A stretch of 64,000 nucleotides of DNA, taken from positions 186,001-250,000 of the forward strand of contig CAYTGO010000001.1 in NCBI GenBank assembly GCA_964437425.1. The letters run 5' to 3'. Shown piece after piece: positions 9,417 through 18,254 of the stretch (within the stretch, counting starts at the first letter, position 1; every line of letters starts with the position of its first letter). The notes under the pieces are model-generated. The model was not told the origin of the DNA. It was given only the letters and a program-made list of their open reading frames with translations, and did not search any database. Position numbers and translations under genes: made by a program. This DNA comes from Scalindua sp964437425. GTDB lineage: Bacteria > Planctomycetota > Brocadiia > Brocadiales > Scalinduaceae.

Positions 9417-10559
9417 ATGAGAGTCGCACTAGTTCACGACTGGCTCACTGGTATGCGAGGAGGAGAGAAGGTTCTTGAAGTCTTTTGTGAACTCTTCCCA
9501 GATGCACATCTATATACCCTGATGCATAATAAGGGAAGTCTCTCTGATGCCATAGAGGATATGGACATTAGGACATCTTTCATACAGAAACTACCTCTTA
9601 TTAAGAAAAAATATCGACATCTTCTACCAATATTTCCAACTGCTATAGAACGTTTTGATTTAAGGGGATATGATATTGTCCTGTCAAGCAGTCATTGTGT
9701 TGCTAAAGGTGTAATAACAGGAGTAGATACATTACACATATGCTATTGTTTTACGCCAATGAGATATATCTGGGATTTGTACAGTTTATATTTTGATAAG
9801 GCAAGGGCGGGCATGATTACACGAATAGCTACTTCCCTTGTATTAAATTATTTGCGTAAATGGGATGTGGCAAGTAGCAAACGTGTAGACAGATTTGTGG
9901 CTATTTCCAGGTACATTGCCGAAAGGATAAAAAAAAACTATGACAGGGATTCTGATTTAATTTATCCACCGGTTGATTGTTCGTATTTCAAGCCAGAGTT
10001 GGCAAATGATGGTTTTTATCTAATGGTTTCACCTCTCGCACCAAATAAACGTGTAGATCTTGCTGTTGAGGCATTCAATACAATTGGTCTGCCGCTTATA
10101 GTAATCGGCTCTGGACAGGAAGAGAAGAAATTGGAGAAGATGGCTGGCAAAAATATCAAACTTATGGGATGGCAGTCAGATGAAATAGTCAGGGAACACT
10201 ATGTTAATTGTAAAGCATTGATATTCCCGGGAGTGGAGGACTTTGGTATTGTTCCTTTAGAGGCACAGGCATGCGGAAAACCTGTAATCGCTTTTGGCGA
10301 GGGTGGTGCGCTTGAAACGATAATTCCACTGGGTGAGAATATTGAAAATAATAATGCTACTGGTATGTTCTTTTATGAGCAGACGCCCGAGTCTCTGGTT
10401 CAAGCCGTACAGCATTTTGAAAAAACGCAAGATCAGTTTAATTGGCAGGCAATTAGAAAAAATGCTGAATCATTTGACAGGGTTATCTTTAAAGATAAGA
10501 TTAAAAAATACATTGAAAAGGAATATAAGGAGTTTAGGCAGGATTTGCAGGATAAATAA
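9417..10559 (+). CDS. Glycosyltransferase family 4 (WbaZ-like)
   Basis: A 380-residue GT-B enzyme with the characteristic start MRVALVHDWLTGMRGGEKVL, shared with WbaZ/mannosyltransferase-type proteins. The donor site is seen in FPGVEDFGIVPLEAQACGK, with the two glutamates of the E-x7-E motif. It is separated from the previous GT gene by 87 AT-rich bases and lies 3 bases before the initiating transferase. It probably acts in the same pathway. Mannose as donor is suggested only by resemblance to WbaZ. Confidence 0.87.
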   Translation: MRVALVHDWLTGMRGGEKVLEVFCELFPDAHLYTLMHNKGSLSDAIEDMDIRTSFIQKLPLIKKKYRHLLPIFPTAIERFDLRGYDIVLSSSHCVAKGVITGVDTLHICYCFTPMRYIWDLYSLYFDKARAGMITRIATSLVLNYLRKWDVASSKRVDRFVAISRYIAERIKKNYDRDSDLIYPPVDCSYFKPELANDGFYLMVSPLAPNKRVDLAVEAFNTIGLPLIVIGSGQEEKKLEKMAGKNIKLMGWQSDEIVREHYVNCKALIFPGVEDFGIVPLEAQACGKPVIAFGEGGALETIIPLGENIENNNATGMFFYEQTPESLVQAVQHFEKTQDQFNWQAIRKNAESFDRVIFKDKIKKYIEKEYKEFRQDLQDK

Positions 10560-10562
10560 GAA

Positions 10563-11972
10563 ATGTTAAAAAAACACAGTAAATTCTTTGAAACACTGGT
10601 TCTGCTCCTTGATTGGATAACACTATCCTGTTCCTGGATATTGGCTTATTTTTTACGTTTTTATGTTCCTATTATTCCTGTGTCTAAAGGCATCCCTCCA
10701 TTTCTTACATATCTTACGCTTCTCATTATTATGCTGCCACTCTGGTATATCGTTTTCAAGGCATTTGGTCTGTACAGGCCAAGAAGGATTTCGTCCAAGT
10801 TTGCAGAGGTAGTGAATATTGCAACGGCAACCGCAATTGCTATCTTGATTTTGGTTTCGCTAACATTTTTTGTAAGAAGATACGAGTTCTCAAGGCTTAC
10901 TTTCGTGTATTTTGGGATAATCTGCGTGGTTGCTCTTTGTGTTGAAAGAATTATTTTTCGTGAATTTTTAAGGTTGATTAGAAAGAGAGGATATAATCTA
11001 AGACATGCCTTAATCGTAGGGACAGGGAATTTAGCACTGGATGTTACGGATAGGGTACATAGTCACCCGGAGCTTGGGATCAAAATAAGAGGATTCTTGT
11101 GTGAAGATAACTCTAAAATCGGCAGTGAACTAAAAGGTTTTAAGGTACTGGATACTTTTGAAAATATTCTAAATATTGTAAAAGATCACAACATTGACAT
11201 GGTCTTGATAACCCTTCCATTAAGTGCTCATGAGAGATTAAAGACGATCCTTGACGATATAGGTGACGAGATGGTCTCAATCATGCTGATTCCTGATTTG
11301 CTTGAGCTTGCTACATTACGTGGAGATATTGGTGAGTTTGAAGGTATGCCTATAATCAGTTTAAGGGATACTCCTTTATACGGCTGGAATGTAGTGGCCA
11401 AAAGAGTAATGGATGTAATGTTGTCGATAGCCATATTATTAGCGGTATCTCCTTTAATGTTTGTTATCTCGATTCTGGTAAAGGCAACGTCAGTAGGGCC
11501 TGTTTTCTACAGACAGGAGCGTATGGGGCTTGATGGAAAGATTTTCAGTATGCTGAAGTTCAGGACGATGGAAACTCAGGCAGAAAAGGAGACTGGGCCA
11601 GTTTGGGCAGCAAAGGGTGATTCTCGAAGGACACCAATTGGTTCTTTTTTGAGAAAGACAAGTATTGATGAGCTTCCTCAGTTCTTTAATGTGCTTAAAG
11701 GGGATATGAGTGTTGTCGGCCCAAGGCCGGAGAGAGAATTTTTCATACAACAGTTTAGAAGCAAGATTCCTAAGTATATGTTGAGACATAAAATGAAGGC
11801 TGGTATAACCGGTTGGGCACAAATCAGTGGATGGAGAGGGAATACTTCGCTGGAGAAAAGAATTGAATATGACCTGTATTATATAGAAAACTGGAGTCTT
11901 TGGTTTGATTTAGAGATAATGTGGTTAACTATTTGGAAGGGAAAGGGATTTATAGATAAACATGCTTACTGA
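10563..11972 (+). CDS. Undecaprenyl-phosphate sugar phosphotransferase (WcaJ/WbaP-type initiating enzyme)
   Basis: A 469-residue polyprenyl glycosylphosphotransferase. Four to five N-terminal helices are followed by a cytosolic CoA-binding-like domain (IVGTGNLALDV). After a further helix comes the catalytic bacterial sugar-transferase domain, with FYRQERMGLDGKIFSMLKFR, the substrate stretch RKTSIDELPQFFNVLKGDMS and VVGPRPERE. It loads the first sugar-1-phosphate onto undecaprenyl phosphate and so starts repeat-unit synthesis. Its position after the GT genes fits an exopolysaccharide/O-antigen locus of Wzx/Wzy type. Confidence 0.92.
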   Translation: MLKKHSKFFETLVLLLDWITLSCSWILAYFLRFYVPIIPVSKGIPPFLTYLTLLIIMLPLWYIVFKAFGLYRPRRISSKFAEVVNIATATAIAILILVSLTFFVRRYEFSRLTFVYFGIICVVALCVERIIFREFLRLIRKRGYNLRHALIVGTGNLALDVTDRVHSHPELGIKIRGFLCEDNSKIGSELKGFKVLDTFENILNIVKDHNIDMVLITLPLSAHERLKTILDDIGDEMVSIMLIPDLLELATLRGDIGEFEGMPIISLRDTPLYGWNVVAKRVMDVMLSIAILLAVSPLMFVISILVKATSVGPVFYRQERMGLDGKIFSMLKFRTMETQAEKETGPVWAAKGDSRRTPIGSFLRKTSIDELPQFFNVLKGDMSVVGPRPEREFFIQQFRSKIPKYMLRHKMKAGITGWAQISGWRGNTSLEKRIEYDLYYIENWSLWFDLEIMWLTIWKGKGFIDKHAY

Positions 11973-11993
11973 GATTCTTAATAGTAAATCTAA

Positions 11994-12860
11994 ATGAGCT
12001 GGTTTGTATACGCACTTGTTTGTGCCTTAAGTCTGGCAACTGCAGATGCATTGAGTAAAAAAGCATTAGATGATAATTCTGATCCATCTATTATCGCCTG
12101 GGTCAGGACTGGTTATACGCTACCGTTTATGATTATCATCATCCCATTCATTGATGTACCCCCGCTTGATGGTGTTTTCTATATGGCAACATTTGCGGCT
12201 GTACCACTTGATATAGTCGCTCTGCTGTTATATATGAAGGCGATAAAGATCTCACCTCTTTCGTTAACACTCCCATTTTTATCCTTAACCCCTGTCTTTA
12301 TGGTTGGAACATCATACATTATACTGGGAGAAATGCCTGATCAATCTGGTCTTATAGGAATAATTTTGGTTGTAATAGGTGCTTATCTACTAAACGTTCA
12401 CACCATAAGTCGAGGGTTATTTGAACCATTTAAGGCAATCGCGAAAGAACATGGTTCTGTCCTAATGATTATTGTTGCCTTTGTATTCAGCGTAGGAGCA
12501 TGTATTGGCAAAATAGCGGTACAACATTCGGACCCTCTCTTTTTCAGTGTTACTTACTCATTTTTATTGTCTTTTATCTTCTATCTGGTAATCAGCTTCA
12601 GTACCAAGCATTTCTATTCGAAAGTATTCTCCAGACCTGTACTTTTTCTTCTTATTGGTATACTGATAACTTTAATGATAGTTACACACTTTAAAGCAGT
12701 TAACCTTGTCGAGGTGGCCTATCTGGTTTCAGTTAAACGCTTGAGCATTCTTTTCGGTGCTATTTATGGTGTTATGTTATTTAAGGAAACAAATATTAAA
12801 GAGAGGCTTTTAGGGGCAACCGTTATGGTTTCTGGAATTGTTATGATTACCGTTTTTTGA
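11994..12860 (+). CDS. EamA/DMT-family transporter
   Basis: A 288-residue protein with ten likely membrane helices in two EamA halves. The second half includes GATVMVSGIVMITVF at the C-terminus. It belongs to the drug/metabolite transporter superfamily. In glycan loci, EamA proteins can carry small molecules or polyprenyl-linked aminosugars (ArnE/ArnF-like), but the substrate here is unknown. It is the last plus-strand gene of the locus and faces the C1 genes on the opposite strand. Confidence 0.8.
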   Translation: MSWFVYALVCALSLATADALSKKALDDNSDPSIIAWVRTGYTLPFMIIIIPFIDVPPLDGVFYMATFAAVPLDIVALLLYMKAIKISPLSLTLPFLSLTPVFMVGTSYIILGEMPDQSGLIGIILVVIGAYLLNVHTISRGLFEPFKAIAKEHGSVLMIIVAFVFSVGACIGKIAVQHSDPLFFSVTYSFLLSFIFYLVISFSTKHFYSKVFSRPVLFLLIGILITLMIVTHFKAVNLVEVAYLVSVKRLSILFGAIYGVMLFKETNIKERLLGATVMVSGIVMITVF

Positions 12861-12961
12861 GAGCACTCTAACGGAAAGAGAATGATGTGCAAAGTTTACT
12901 CAATGTGTGGGGAAATAAAAGAATAGCTGGAAATAAAATAACGTCATTAAAAAAGGGTAGG

Positions 12962-13915
12962 TTATGGTGTCGGCCTTGGGAGCAGCCCCGCTCTTTCTGT
13001 AATTTCCGGAACTATTTCTTCCCACTCAACAGCCATTATGTGAACCCCTGAGACTCCTTCAATTTTCTTCACTCGCTCAATCACTTCAAGGCATATGTTT
13101 ATGCCTTCAGCTTTTTTCTTTTCAGCTCCTTCCAGACGCTTTATTAACTCATCAGGCACGTCCATACCGGGTACATTTTTCTTCATGTACTTAGCCATAC
13201 CGAGAGACCTGATAGGTGTGACTCCTGCCAGAATAGATACTTGTTTATGTAATCCCATGGCCCTGACCATGCCCATCCACTCCTCAAACTTTTCCACATT
13301 GTAGATGATCTGGGTTTGAATAAAATCTGCTCCCGCCTTTACCTTTTTTGCAAGTCGAGCAGCCCTGTATTGGAAAGGATCCGCAAAAGGATTCTCTGCA
13401 GCACCTAAGAAGAGCTTTGGCTCTTCTGATTTCAGCTCTTCGCCGGACTGAAATTTTTTCTCATCTCTCATCTGTCTGAACATATCTAGAAGTTGGATGG
13501 AGTCTATATCGAAAACTCCTTTGGCCTCAGGATGATCACCAAAACATTGATGATCTCCTGTCAGGCACAGAAGATTTTTCATGCCCAGGCTTGCAGCGCC
13601 AAGTATATCGCTCTGCATTGCTATTCTATTTCTATCTCTACATGTCATTTGTACAACGGGTTCCATTCCCATGTCGAGGAGTATGGCTCCGCTTGCGATA
13701 CTGGAAAGGCGTACCATTGCTGTTTGACAGTCAGTTAAATTAAATGCATCCGCATAGCCTTTTAAGAACTCTGCTTTTTCTTCTACTGCTTTCCGACTGG
13801 CTCCCCTGGGAGGGCCTAGTTCTGACGTAACAACAAATTCACCCTTCTTGAGAAGCTTCTCTAAATTACTTCCTGATTTAGCATTATTATTGTTTGTGTC
13901 GTGTTCTTCGCTCAT
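12962..13915 (-). CDS. metF: Methylenetetrahydrofolate reductase (MetF family)
   Basis: A 317-residue TIM-barrel protein. Family landmarks are FVVTSELGPPRGAS at the start, the AMVRLSSIASGAIL stretch, CRDRNRIAMQSDILGA, LCLTGDHQ, and KVKAGADFIQTQIIYNVEKF (the flavin/folate site strand). It reduces 5,10-methylene-THF to 5-methyl-THF. It lies 41 bases downstream of the GltD-MvhD fusion gene, which would be expected to deliver electrons. This arrangement resembles Wood-Ljungdahl MTHFR clusters rather than the stand-alone NADH-using E. coli MetF. No metV-like gene is next to it. Confidence 0.9.
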   Translation of the reverse strand: MSEEHDTNNNNAKSGSNLEKLLKKGEFVVTSELGPPRGASRKAVEEKAEFLKGYADAFNLTDCQTAMVRLSSIASGAILLDMGMEPVVQMTCRDRNRIAMQSDILGAASLGMKNLLCLTGDHQCFGDHPEAKGVFDIDSIQLLDMFRQMRDEKKFQSGEELKSEEPKLFLGAAENPFADPFQYRAARLAKKVKAGADFIQTQIIYNVEKFEEWMGMVRAMGLHKQVSILAGVTPIRSLGMAKYMKKNVPGMDVPDELIKRLEGAEKKKAEGINICLEVIERVKKIEGVSGVHIMAVEWEEIVPEITERAGLLPRPTP

Positions 13916-13956
13916 AGTGATATTAAAAGGTTATTAAGGAATTATAAGATTAGATT

Positions 13957-16032
13957 TCAAAGTTTTTTTATCTCTTCTATCAATTGATTCGCTGTTTGTA
14001 GAAAGCTGTCTCCGTCTTGGCCGGGAAGCATATGATACTTTATCCTTTCTTTCTCAATGCCAATTGATGTTAAGAAATCCATTGCAGTTTCAGCTCTCTG
14101 TTCTGCCCAGGTATTACACGAATCACCAAAATGACACGAGTCATCACATGATGTAATTAAAACGCCATCGGCGCCTTTCTCAAATGCGTCGAGTATTAAA
14201 CCGGGTCTTAACTTTCCTAAGCTGAGTAAATTTACTTGCCTGATGTTTGCCGGTAGTATTTCTTTGGAGAGAGCCAAGTCTAGATTATAGCTGCAATAGA
14301 AGTTTACAATCAACGGTTCAGATGTCTTTGTGTCTTTAAAGGCTTCATGTAATTGATCTTTACCCATATCCTCATACGGCCCTTTAAACTCTATTGCCTT
14401 GGCTGGACATTCTACAACACACATTCCGCAAGATTGGCAATCATTATCTATATAAGCAAAATTTTCATCTTCTTTTATTTTTGGTATTTCAAAAGGGCAA
14501 ACTCTGACACAGGTCAGGCATGCAATACAGGCGTCTGGAGAGACGGAGGCTCCGTTTCCGCAGTTCATGCAACGCATTGCTTCTCGTACTGCAATCTCTT
14601 CTGTAAAACCCAGTTCAACCTCATCGAAATTTCCGACCCTTGTATCCGGATCGAGGGCTGGCATTTCATCCCTCTCTTCTCTCTTTATTTTGTCTACCCT
14701 TGTTTCTGTTTTTGACAGTTCGTCAATAGGTTTTACATCTCTGAATTTGTGATCACTCTCAGAAATCTTTCGGAGATAATTGTGTATAGATATTGCAGCT
14801 TTCTTACCATGACCCAAACCCATAGTAAGTGTTCCTCTTCCTAATACCACATCACCACCCGCAAAAACGCCCGGCATGCCGGTACTTAAAGTATCAGCAT
14901 CTGCGGTTATCGTACCTCCCCTGGTAACCTCTATCTCTTCGTGTCCTTCAAGAAATGATAGATCTGATGCCTGGCCAATGGCCAGAATGATTGTATCCGC
15001 ATTTATTACAGATTCACTTCCTTCGTGAAATGATGGATTAAATCTTCCCTGGCTGTCGAAAACAGATTTTACCTTAAGCGTTTCAAGGCCAGTGACCTTG
15101 CCGTTTTCTCCTATAATTCTTTTAGGGCCGAATGAGGCATGAAGTATTGCTTTCTCCTGCAGTGTCTCTTCGATTTCGTAATCAGAGGTTGGCATCCCAT
15201 CTCTAGACTCCAGGCATACTATGTTAACTTCTTTTGGGCCGAGCCTTAAAGCCGTTCTCGCGCAATCCATAGCAACTGCTCCACCGCCAATTACCAGAAC
15301 ATTGTTTCCAACCTTTGCATTATCATGGCAGTTTGCACTCTTAAGAAATGATATTGCATCCTGCACTCCATCCAAATCAGTGCCTTCAATAGGCAGGCGC
15401 CTTGTTACAGGCAAGCCTACAGCTAAAAATGTAATATCAAAATCCTTTTTTAAATCGTCAAAGGAAATATCCTCACCTATAGTTGTGTTGTATTTTATTT
15501 CTACACCAAGATCTGTGATAAATTTGATGTCTTTATCCATAAATTCTCTTGGCAGGCGGTATGTCGGCACTCCCATACGAAGCATACCTCCGGGACCGGA
15601 ATGAGCCTCAAAGATAGTACATGGATATCCGAGGAGAGCCAGGTCTTTTGCGGCGGCCAATCCTGCCGGTCCTGCACCAATGATTGCAATCTTCTCTGAA
15701 TACTTGATCTCTGACTGTTTGTTACTGCCTTGTGTGTCTTCGTTGAAAAAACCATCAGCCAGAAAACGTTTAAGCCATGCAATTGCGATAGGCTTATCTA
15801 TGTCTTTCCTTCTACATTCATCCTCGCATGGATGAGTGCATATGCGTCCACACGCTGATGGTAAAGCGTTTCTTTCTGCAACTACCTTTATTGCATCAGA
15901 AAATTGGCCCCTTGCGATCAATTGTATATAATCACGTGCATCCTGACGTATCGGACAGGCAACGATGCATGGTGCTTCTTCGTCAATATCGTATCTGTCT
16001 ATTTTTGATTTGTCCCCAAATACATCCGTCAT
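13957..16032 (-). CDS. Fused GltD-like flavoprotein, 2x[4Fe-4S] ferredoxin and MvhD-like domain
   Basis: A 691-residue protein. Residues 20-95 form the GltD/DPD-type N-terminal Fe-S domain (CPIRQDARDY, CGRICTHPCEDEC). FAD binding (GAGPAG, 119-124) and an NAD(P) Rossmann motif (VIGGGAVAMDCART) follow. A ferredoxin-like segment (CIACLTCVRVCPFEIP and CQSCGMCVVECPA) comes near 490-560. The last roughly 105 residues resemble MvhD, the hydrogenase/Hdr delta subunit (GADGVLITSCDDSCHFGDSC). It probably passes electrons between NAD(P)H, ferredoxin and a partner; the MetF gene next to it is the obvious candidate. Bifurcation is conceivable but unproven. Confidence 0.85.
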   Translation of the reverse strand: MTDVFGDKSKIDRYDIDEEAPCIVACPIRQDARDYIQLIARGQFSDAIKVVAERNALPSACGRICTHPCEDECRRKDIDKPIAIAWLKRFLADGFFNEDTQGSNKQSEIKYSEKIAIIGAGPAGLAAAKDLALLGYPCTIFEAHSGPGGMLRMGVPTYRLPREFMDKDIKFITDLGVEIKYNTTIGEDISFDDLKKDFDITFLAVGLPVTRRLPIEGTDLDGVQDAISFLKSANCHDNAKVGNNVLVIGGGAVAMDCARTALRLGPKEVNIVCLESRDGMPTSDYEIEETLQEKAILHASFGPKRIIGENGKVTGLETLKVKSVFDSQGRFNPSFHEGSESVINADTIILAIGQASDLSFLEGHEEIEVTRGGTITADADTLSTGMPGVFAGGDVVLGRGTLTMGLGHGKKAAISIHNYLRKISESDHKFRDVKPIDELSKTETRVDKIKREERDEMPALDPDTRVGNFDEVELGFTEEIAVREAMRCMNCGNGASVSPDACIACLTCVRVCPFEIPKIKEDENFAYIDNDCQSCGMCVVECPAKAIEFKGPYEDMGKDQLHEAFKDTKTSEPLIVNFYCSYNLDLALSKEILPANIRQVNLLSLGKLRPGLILDAFEKGADGVLITSCDDSCHFGDSCNTWAEQRAETAMDFLTSIGIEKERIKYHMLPGQDGDSFLQTANQLIEEIKKL

Positions 16033-16272
16033 ATATTTTTAACCTTTATCAAGTAAATACTGAGCAAAATCGTTGCTTTTTAAGAAGGGAATATTCTATT
16101 TTGATAATGACATTATGTCAAGTGAAATTGGATTTGCGTAAATCATAGAAGAGAATGTTACGCAGTAAATAACGCGCAGTGTTTTTTTGCCATCCGGTTC
16201 ATTTGCCGGTTAGAGGAATACTGATTCTAAATTTGTTAATACTTAAGAGTTCAAGTTCTATCTTAAACTGGA

Positions 16273-16941
16273 TTATGGTGCATAATATTTTGGCAATATA
16301 TCGTTTCCATACTCAATAGATGCTGACGAAGTTGCTCCACTGGAAATACTACCAATAATAGCCCCGGGAATAGCTCCAATGCCGAAGAAAATAGCGCCAA
16401 TTCCAGCACCAACACCGGTTCCAGCCACTGTCCTACCGACAATTTTACCGGAACTTATATAGTTCTTAGCTATAAGTATTTTATCTAACTCTTTAAAATT
16501 TACTGTTACAGATTGGTTACTATCTTCCGGAACAATCTCAATTTTTTCAGGATTTATAGCTATTATTTGAGCATTAACTTCTTTGTCGTCATTATAGACA
16601 AGTTTATAGAACTCTTTCTTGCCCAATTCCAGTTTGATTATCTTGCTCTTTGTACAATCAATCATTCGCTGAAAGTAGTCTTCATTTTCAGGAATAGCTC
16701 CAATTTGATCTTCACTCTTACATAATAAGTAAACCTGTTTATATCCATGTTTATCGGTTAAGCCTAAACTGGAACGGATACCTACGTCATCTATCTTGAA
16801 TAGTTCACTCTCTACTCCATCTCCTTTGTTATCAAATACATGAATATCTCTAATCTGGTTAGAAATATTCATCTGTCCCAGGACGGGTTCAGCTTGCAAC
16901 AATAAGAGGCAGAAAAACAAAGTGAAGATTTTGACAGACAT
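16273..16941 (-). CDS. Secreted protein with C-terminal glycine-zipper segment, unknown function
   Basis: About 222 residues from the preferred ATG at 16941, which has a GGGAG site seven bases upstream. An upstream in-frame start at 16998 would bury the signal peptide. Residues 1-23 (MSVKIFTLFFCLLLLQAEPV then LGQ) look like a Sec signal. The C-terminal part is rich in Gly/Ala/Ile with GxxxG spacing (GTGVGAGIGAIFFGIGAIPG), like glycine-zipper membrane segments. The middle has several beta-type stretches and no motif I recognise. It is monocistronic by position, and its job is unknown. Confidence 0.7.
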   Translation of the reverse strand: MSVKIFTLFFCLLLLQAEPVLGQMNISNQIRDIHVFDNKGDGVESELFKIDDVGIRSSLGLTDKHGYKQVYLLCKSEDQIGAIPENEDYFQRMIDCTKSKIIKLELGKKEFYKLVYNDDKEVNAQIIAINPEKIEIVPEDSNQSVTVNFKELDKILIAKNYISSGKIVGRTVAGTGVGAGIGAIFFGIGAIPGAIIGSISSGATSSASIEYGNDILPKYYAP

Positions 16942-16998
16942 TAGGAACTCCCTGCTGATTAAGTGTTGAGGGTCACATTTTATTGATTTTCTAAACAC

Positions 16999-17427
16999 TA
17001 TAAGATTACGAAAAGATTACGAAATTTGATTTTGAGCTAACTCTTTTGCTTCTTGCATGATTGGGGTTCAGTACAATTAATTTCCTATAATATATCGAAT
17101 TTTATAGGATATTTGACCTATTACAAGCCCATTTTTATACTTATCTCTGTCAGTATAAAATCTATTGAGTAATGAGCCCTTACTAGTGAATAAGCATTCC
17201 ACATGAAGTTTCTGTGCATTTCAATTCAACTAGAGTAAATTCAGTTAAGAGTTGAAGGTCTCTCACGGCTTCTAACATAGCTTAAGTAAAACAAAACTCT
17301 TGAAACCAGACCGAAAAATTGATAGACTCCTACTCGTTAATTTTATGGGTTCTCGGTTAATTTCGAGATATTCCTATTGTAAATAAATTAGAGAACAGAG
17401 TACTTGATCACTCCATATAGCATTTCG
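16999..17427. other. Intergenic region between the secreted-protein gene and the tRNA
   Basis: 429 bases with no convincing ORF. It holds an 11-base tandem repeat at 17002-17023 and a small inverted repeat (CCTATAA at 17084-17090 with TTATAGG at 17102-17108). Nothing else is recognisable. The promoter of the tRNA was not identified with confidence. Confidence 0.6.
17002..17023. repeat. Perfect 11-bp tandem direct repeat (AAGATTACGAA x2)
   Basis: Two adjoining copies of AAGATTACGAA, spaced one helical turn apart, lie about 60 bases upstream of the start of the secreted glycine-zipper gene. The spacing would suit a regulator binding one face of the DNA. Confidence 0.6.
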
Positions 17428-17501
17428 GGGCCCATAGCTCAGTTGGTTAGAGCAACGGACTCATAATCCGTGTGTCCTAGGTTCGAGTCCTAGTGGGCCC
17501 A
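17428..17501 (+). tRNA. tRNA with CAU anticodon (Ile2 or elongator Met)
   Basis: A 74-base cloverleaf. Acceptor GGGCCCA pairs with TGGGCCC, the D-arm stem is GCTC/GAGC, the anticodon stem ACGGA/TCCGT holds loop CTCATAA, and the T-arm is CTAGG-TTCGAGT-CCTAG with discriminator A. No CCA is encoded. It is not an initiator: the anticodon stem lacks three G-C pairs and position 1:72 is paired. C4-G69 and C5-G68 are TilS determinants of tRNA-Ile2 in E. coli, which favours the lysidine-modified isoleucine tRNA, though elongator Met cannot be excluded. Confidence 0.93.
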
Positions 17502-17693
17502 TTTTATATAAGTCTTTTTACACGCCAAGCTTACTGATAGTTAATCCCAGCTATGCCATGTCTTTCTACTGCGAAATCGCTTGTCGGTATTTAAAGAGGG
17601 GATAGTTGAGAACAATACGACTATCAGAAAGTTAATTACAAGTTTATTTATGGTATTTAAAAATGGAAACCGGAAATAGGGAGGGTAAGTGCA

Positions 17694-17882
17694 TTGGATA
17701 TATTGAATAATAGAAACAGGTTGTTAATGCTGATGTCTGCTGTTTTGATGGGCCTGGCCTTGACATTGGTAATTTTTAATTTTACGGGCACTATGGAGTA
17801 TTCAAAGCATAATGTAATTACTTTTTCAGTGCTATTTGTCGCAGCTGTATTCTTTTTTGTCAAGAACATGAGACGACAATGA
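17694..17882 (+). CDS. Small two-helix membrane protein, unknown function
   Basis: A 62-residue ORF starting at TTG, supported by a strong AGGGAGGG ribosome-binding site eight bases upstream. Two hydrophobic segments (LLMLMSAVLMGLALTLVIF and VITFSVLFVAAVFFFV) suggest an inner-membrane hairpin with a basic C-terminus (KNMRRQ). The stop overlaps the start of the cyclophilin-like gene as ATGA, so translation is likely coupled. No family is recognised. Confidence 0.6.
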   Translation: MDILNNRNRLLMLMSAVLMGLALTLVIFNFTGTMEYSKHNVITFSVLFVAAVFFFVKNMRRQ

Positions 17883-18253
17883 AACAGATTAAAATTATTG
17901 CAGGTGATGTTTCTGCTGTGGCAGAACTTTCAGACGGTAAAACGTCTGATGCGATCTGGGACTCCTTACCTATTGAAAATACTGTGAATACATGGGGAGA
18001 TGAAATTTATTTTACGATTCCCGTTACATCGGCTTTGGATGAGACTGCAAAAGAAGTAGTTGAAAAAGGAGATTTGGGTTACTGGCCAACGGGAAAGGCC
18101 TTCTGCATATTCTTTGGTCCGACACCAGCCAGTCAGGGTGATGAGATACGTCCTGCCAGTGCCGTTAACATAGTTGGTAGGGTAGAGGGGAATACAGATG
18201 TATTTAAGGGAGTACGGGATGGCGAAAATATTACGTTGGAGAGAGTAGAATAA
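17879..18253 (+). CDS. Cyclophilin-like fold protein (COG2164-type)
   Basis: A 124-residue protein resembling the small prokaryotic cyclophilin-like family. Features are the TSDAIWDSLPIEN and NTWGDEIYFTIP segments, the central DLGYWPTGKAFCIFFGPTP and the tail RPASAVNIVGRV. Family structures share the cyclophilin barrel but generally lack proven peptidyl-prolyl isomerase activity. It overlaps the small membrane gene by 4 bases and ends one base before glyS, so the three genes probably form one operon. Confidence 0.8.
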   Translation: MKQIKIIAGDVSAVAELSDGKTSDAIWDSLPIENTVNTWGDEIYFTIPVTSALDETAKEVVEKGDLGYWPTGKAFCIFFGPTPASQGDEIRPASAVNIVGRVEGNTDVFKGVRDGENITLERVE

Positions 18254-18254
18254 A

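Noticed and set aside
17428..17501. Initiator tRNA-fMet
   Set aside because: The anticodon stem lacks the three consecutive G-C pairs, and position 1:72 is paired.
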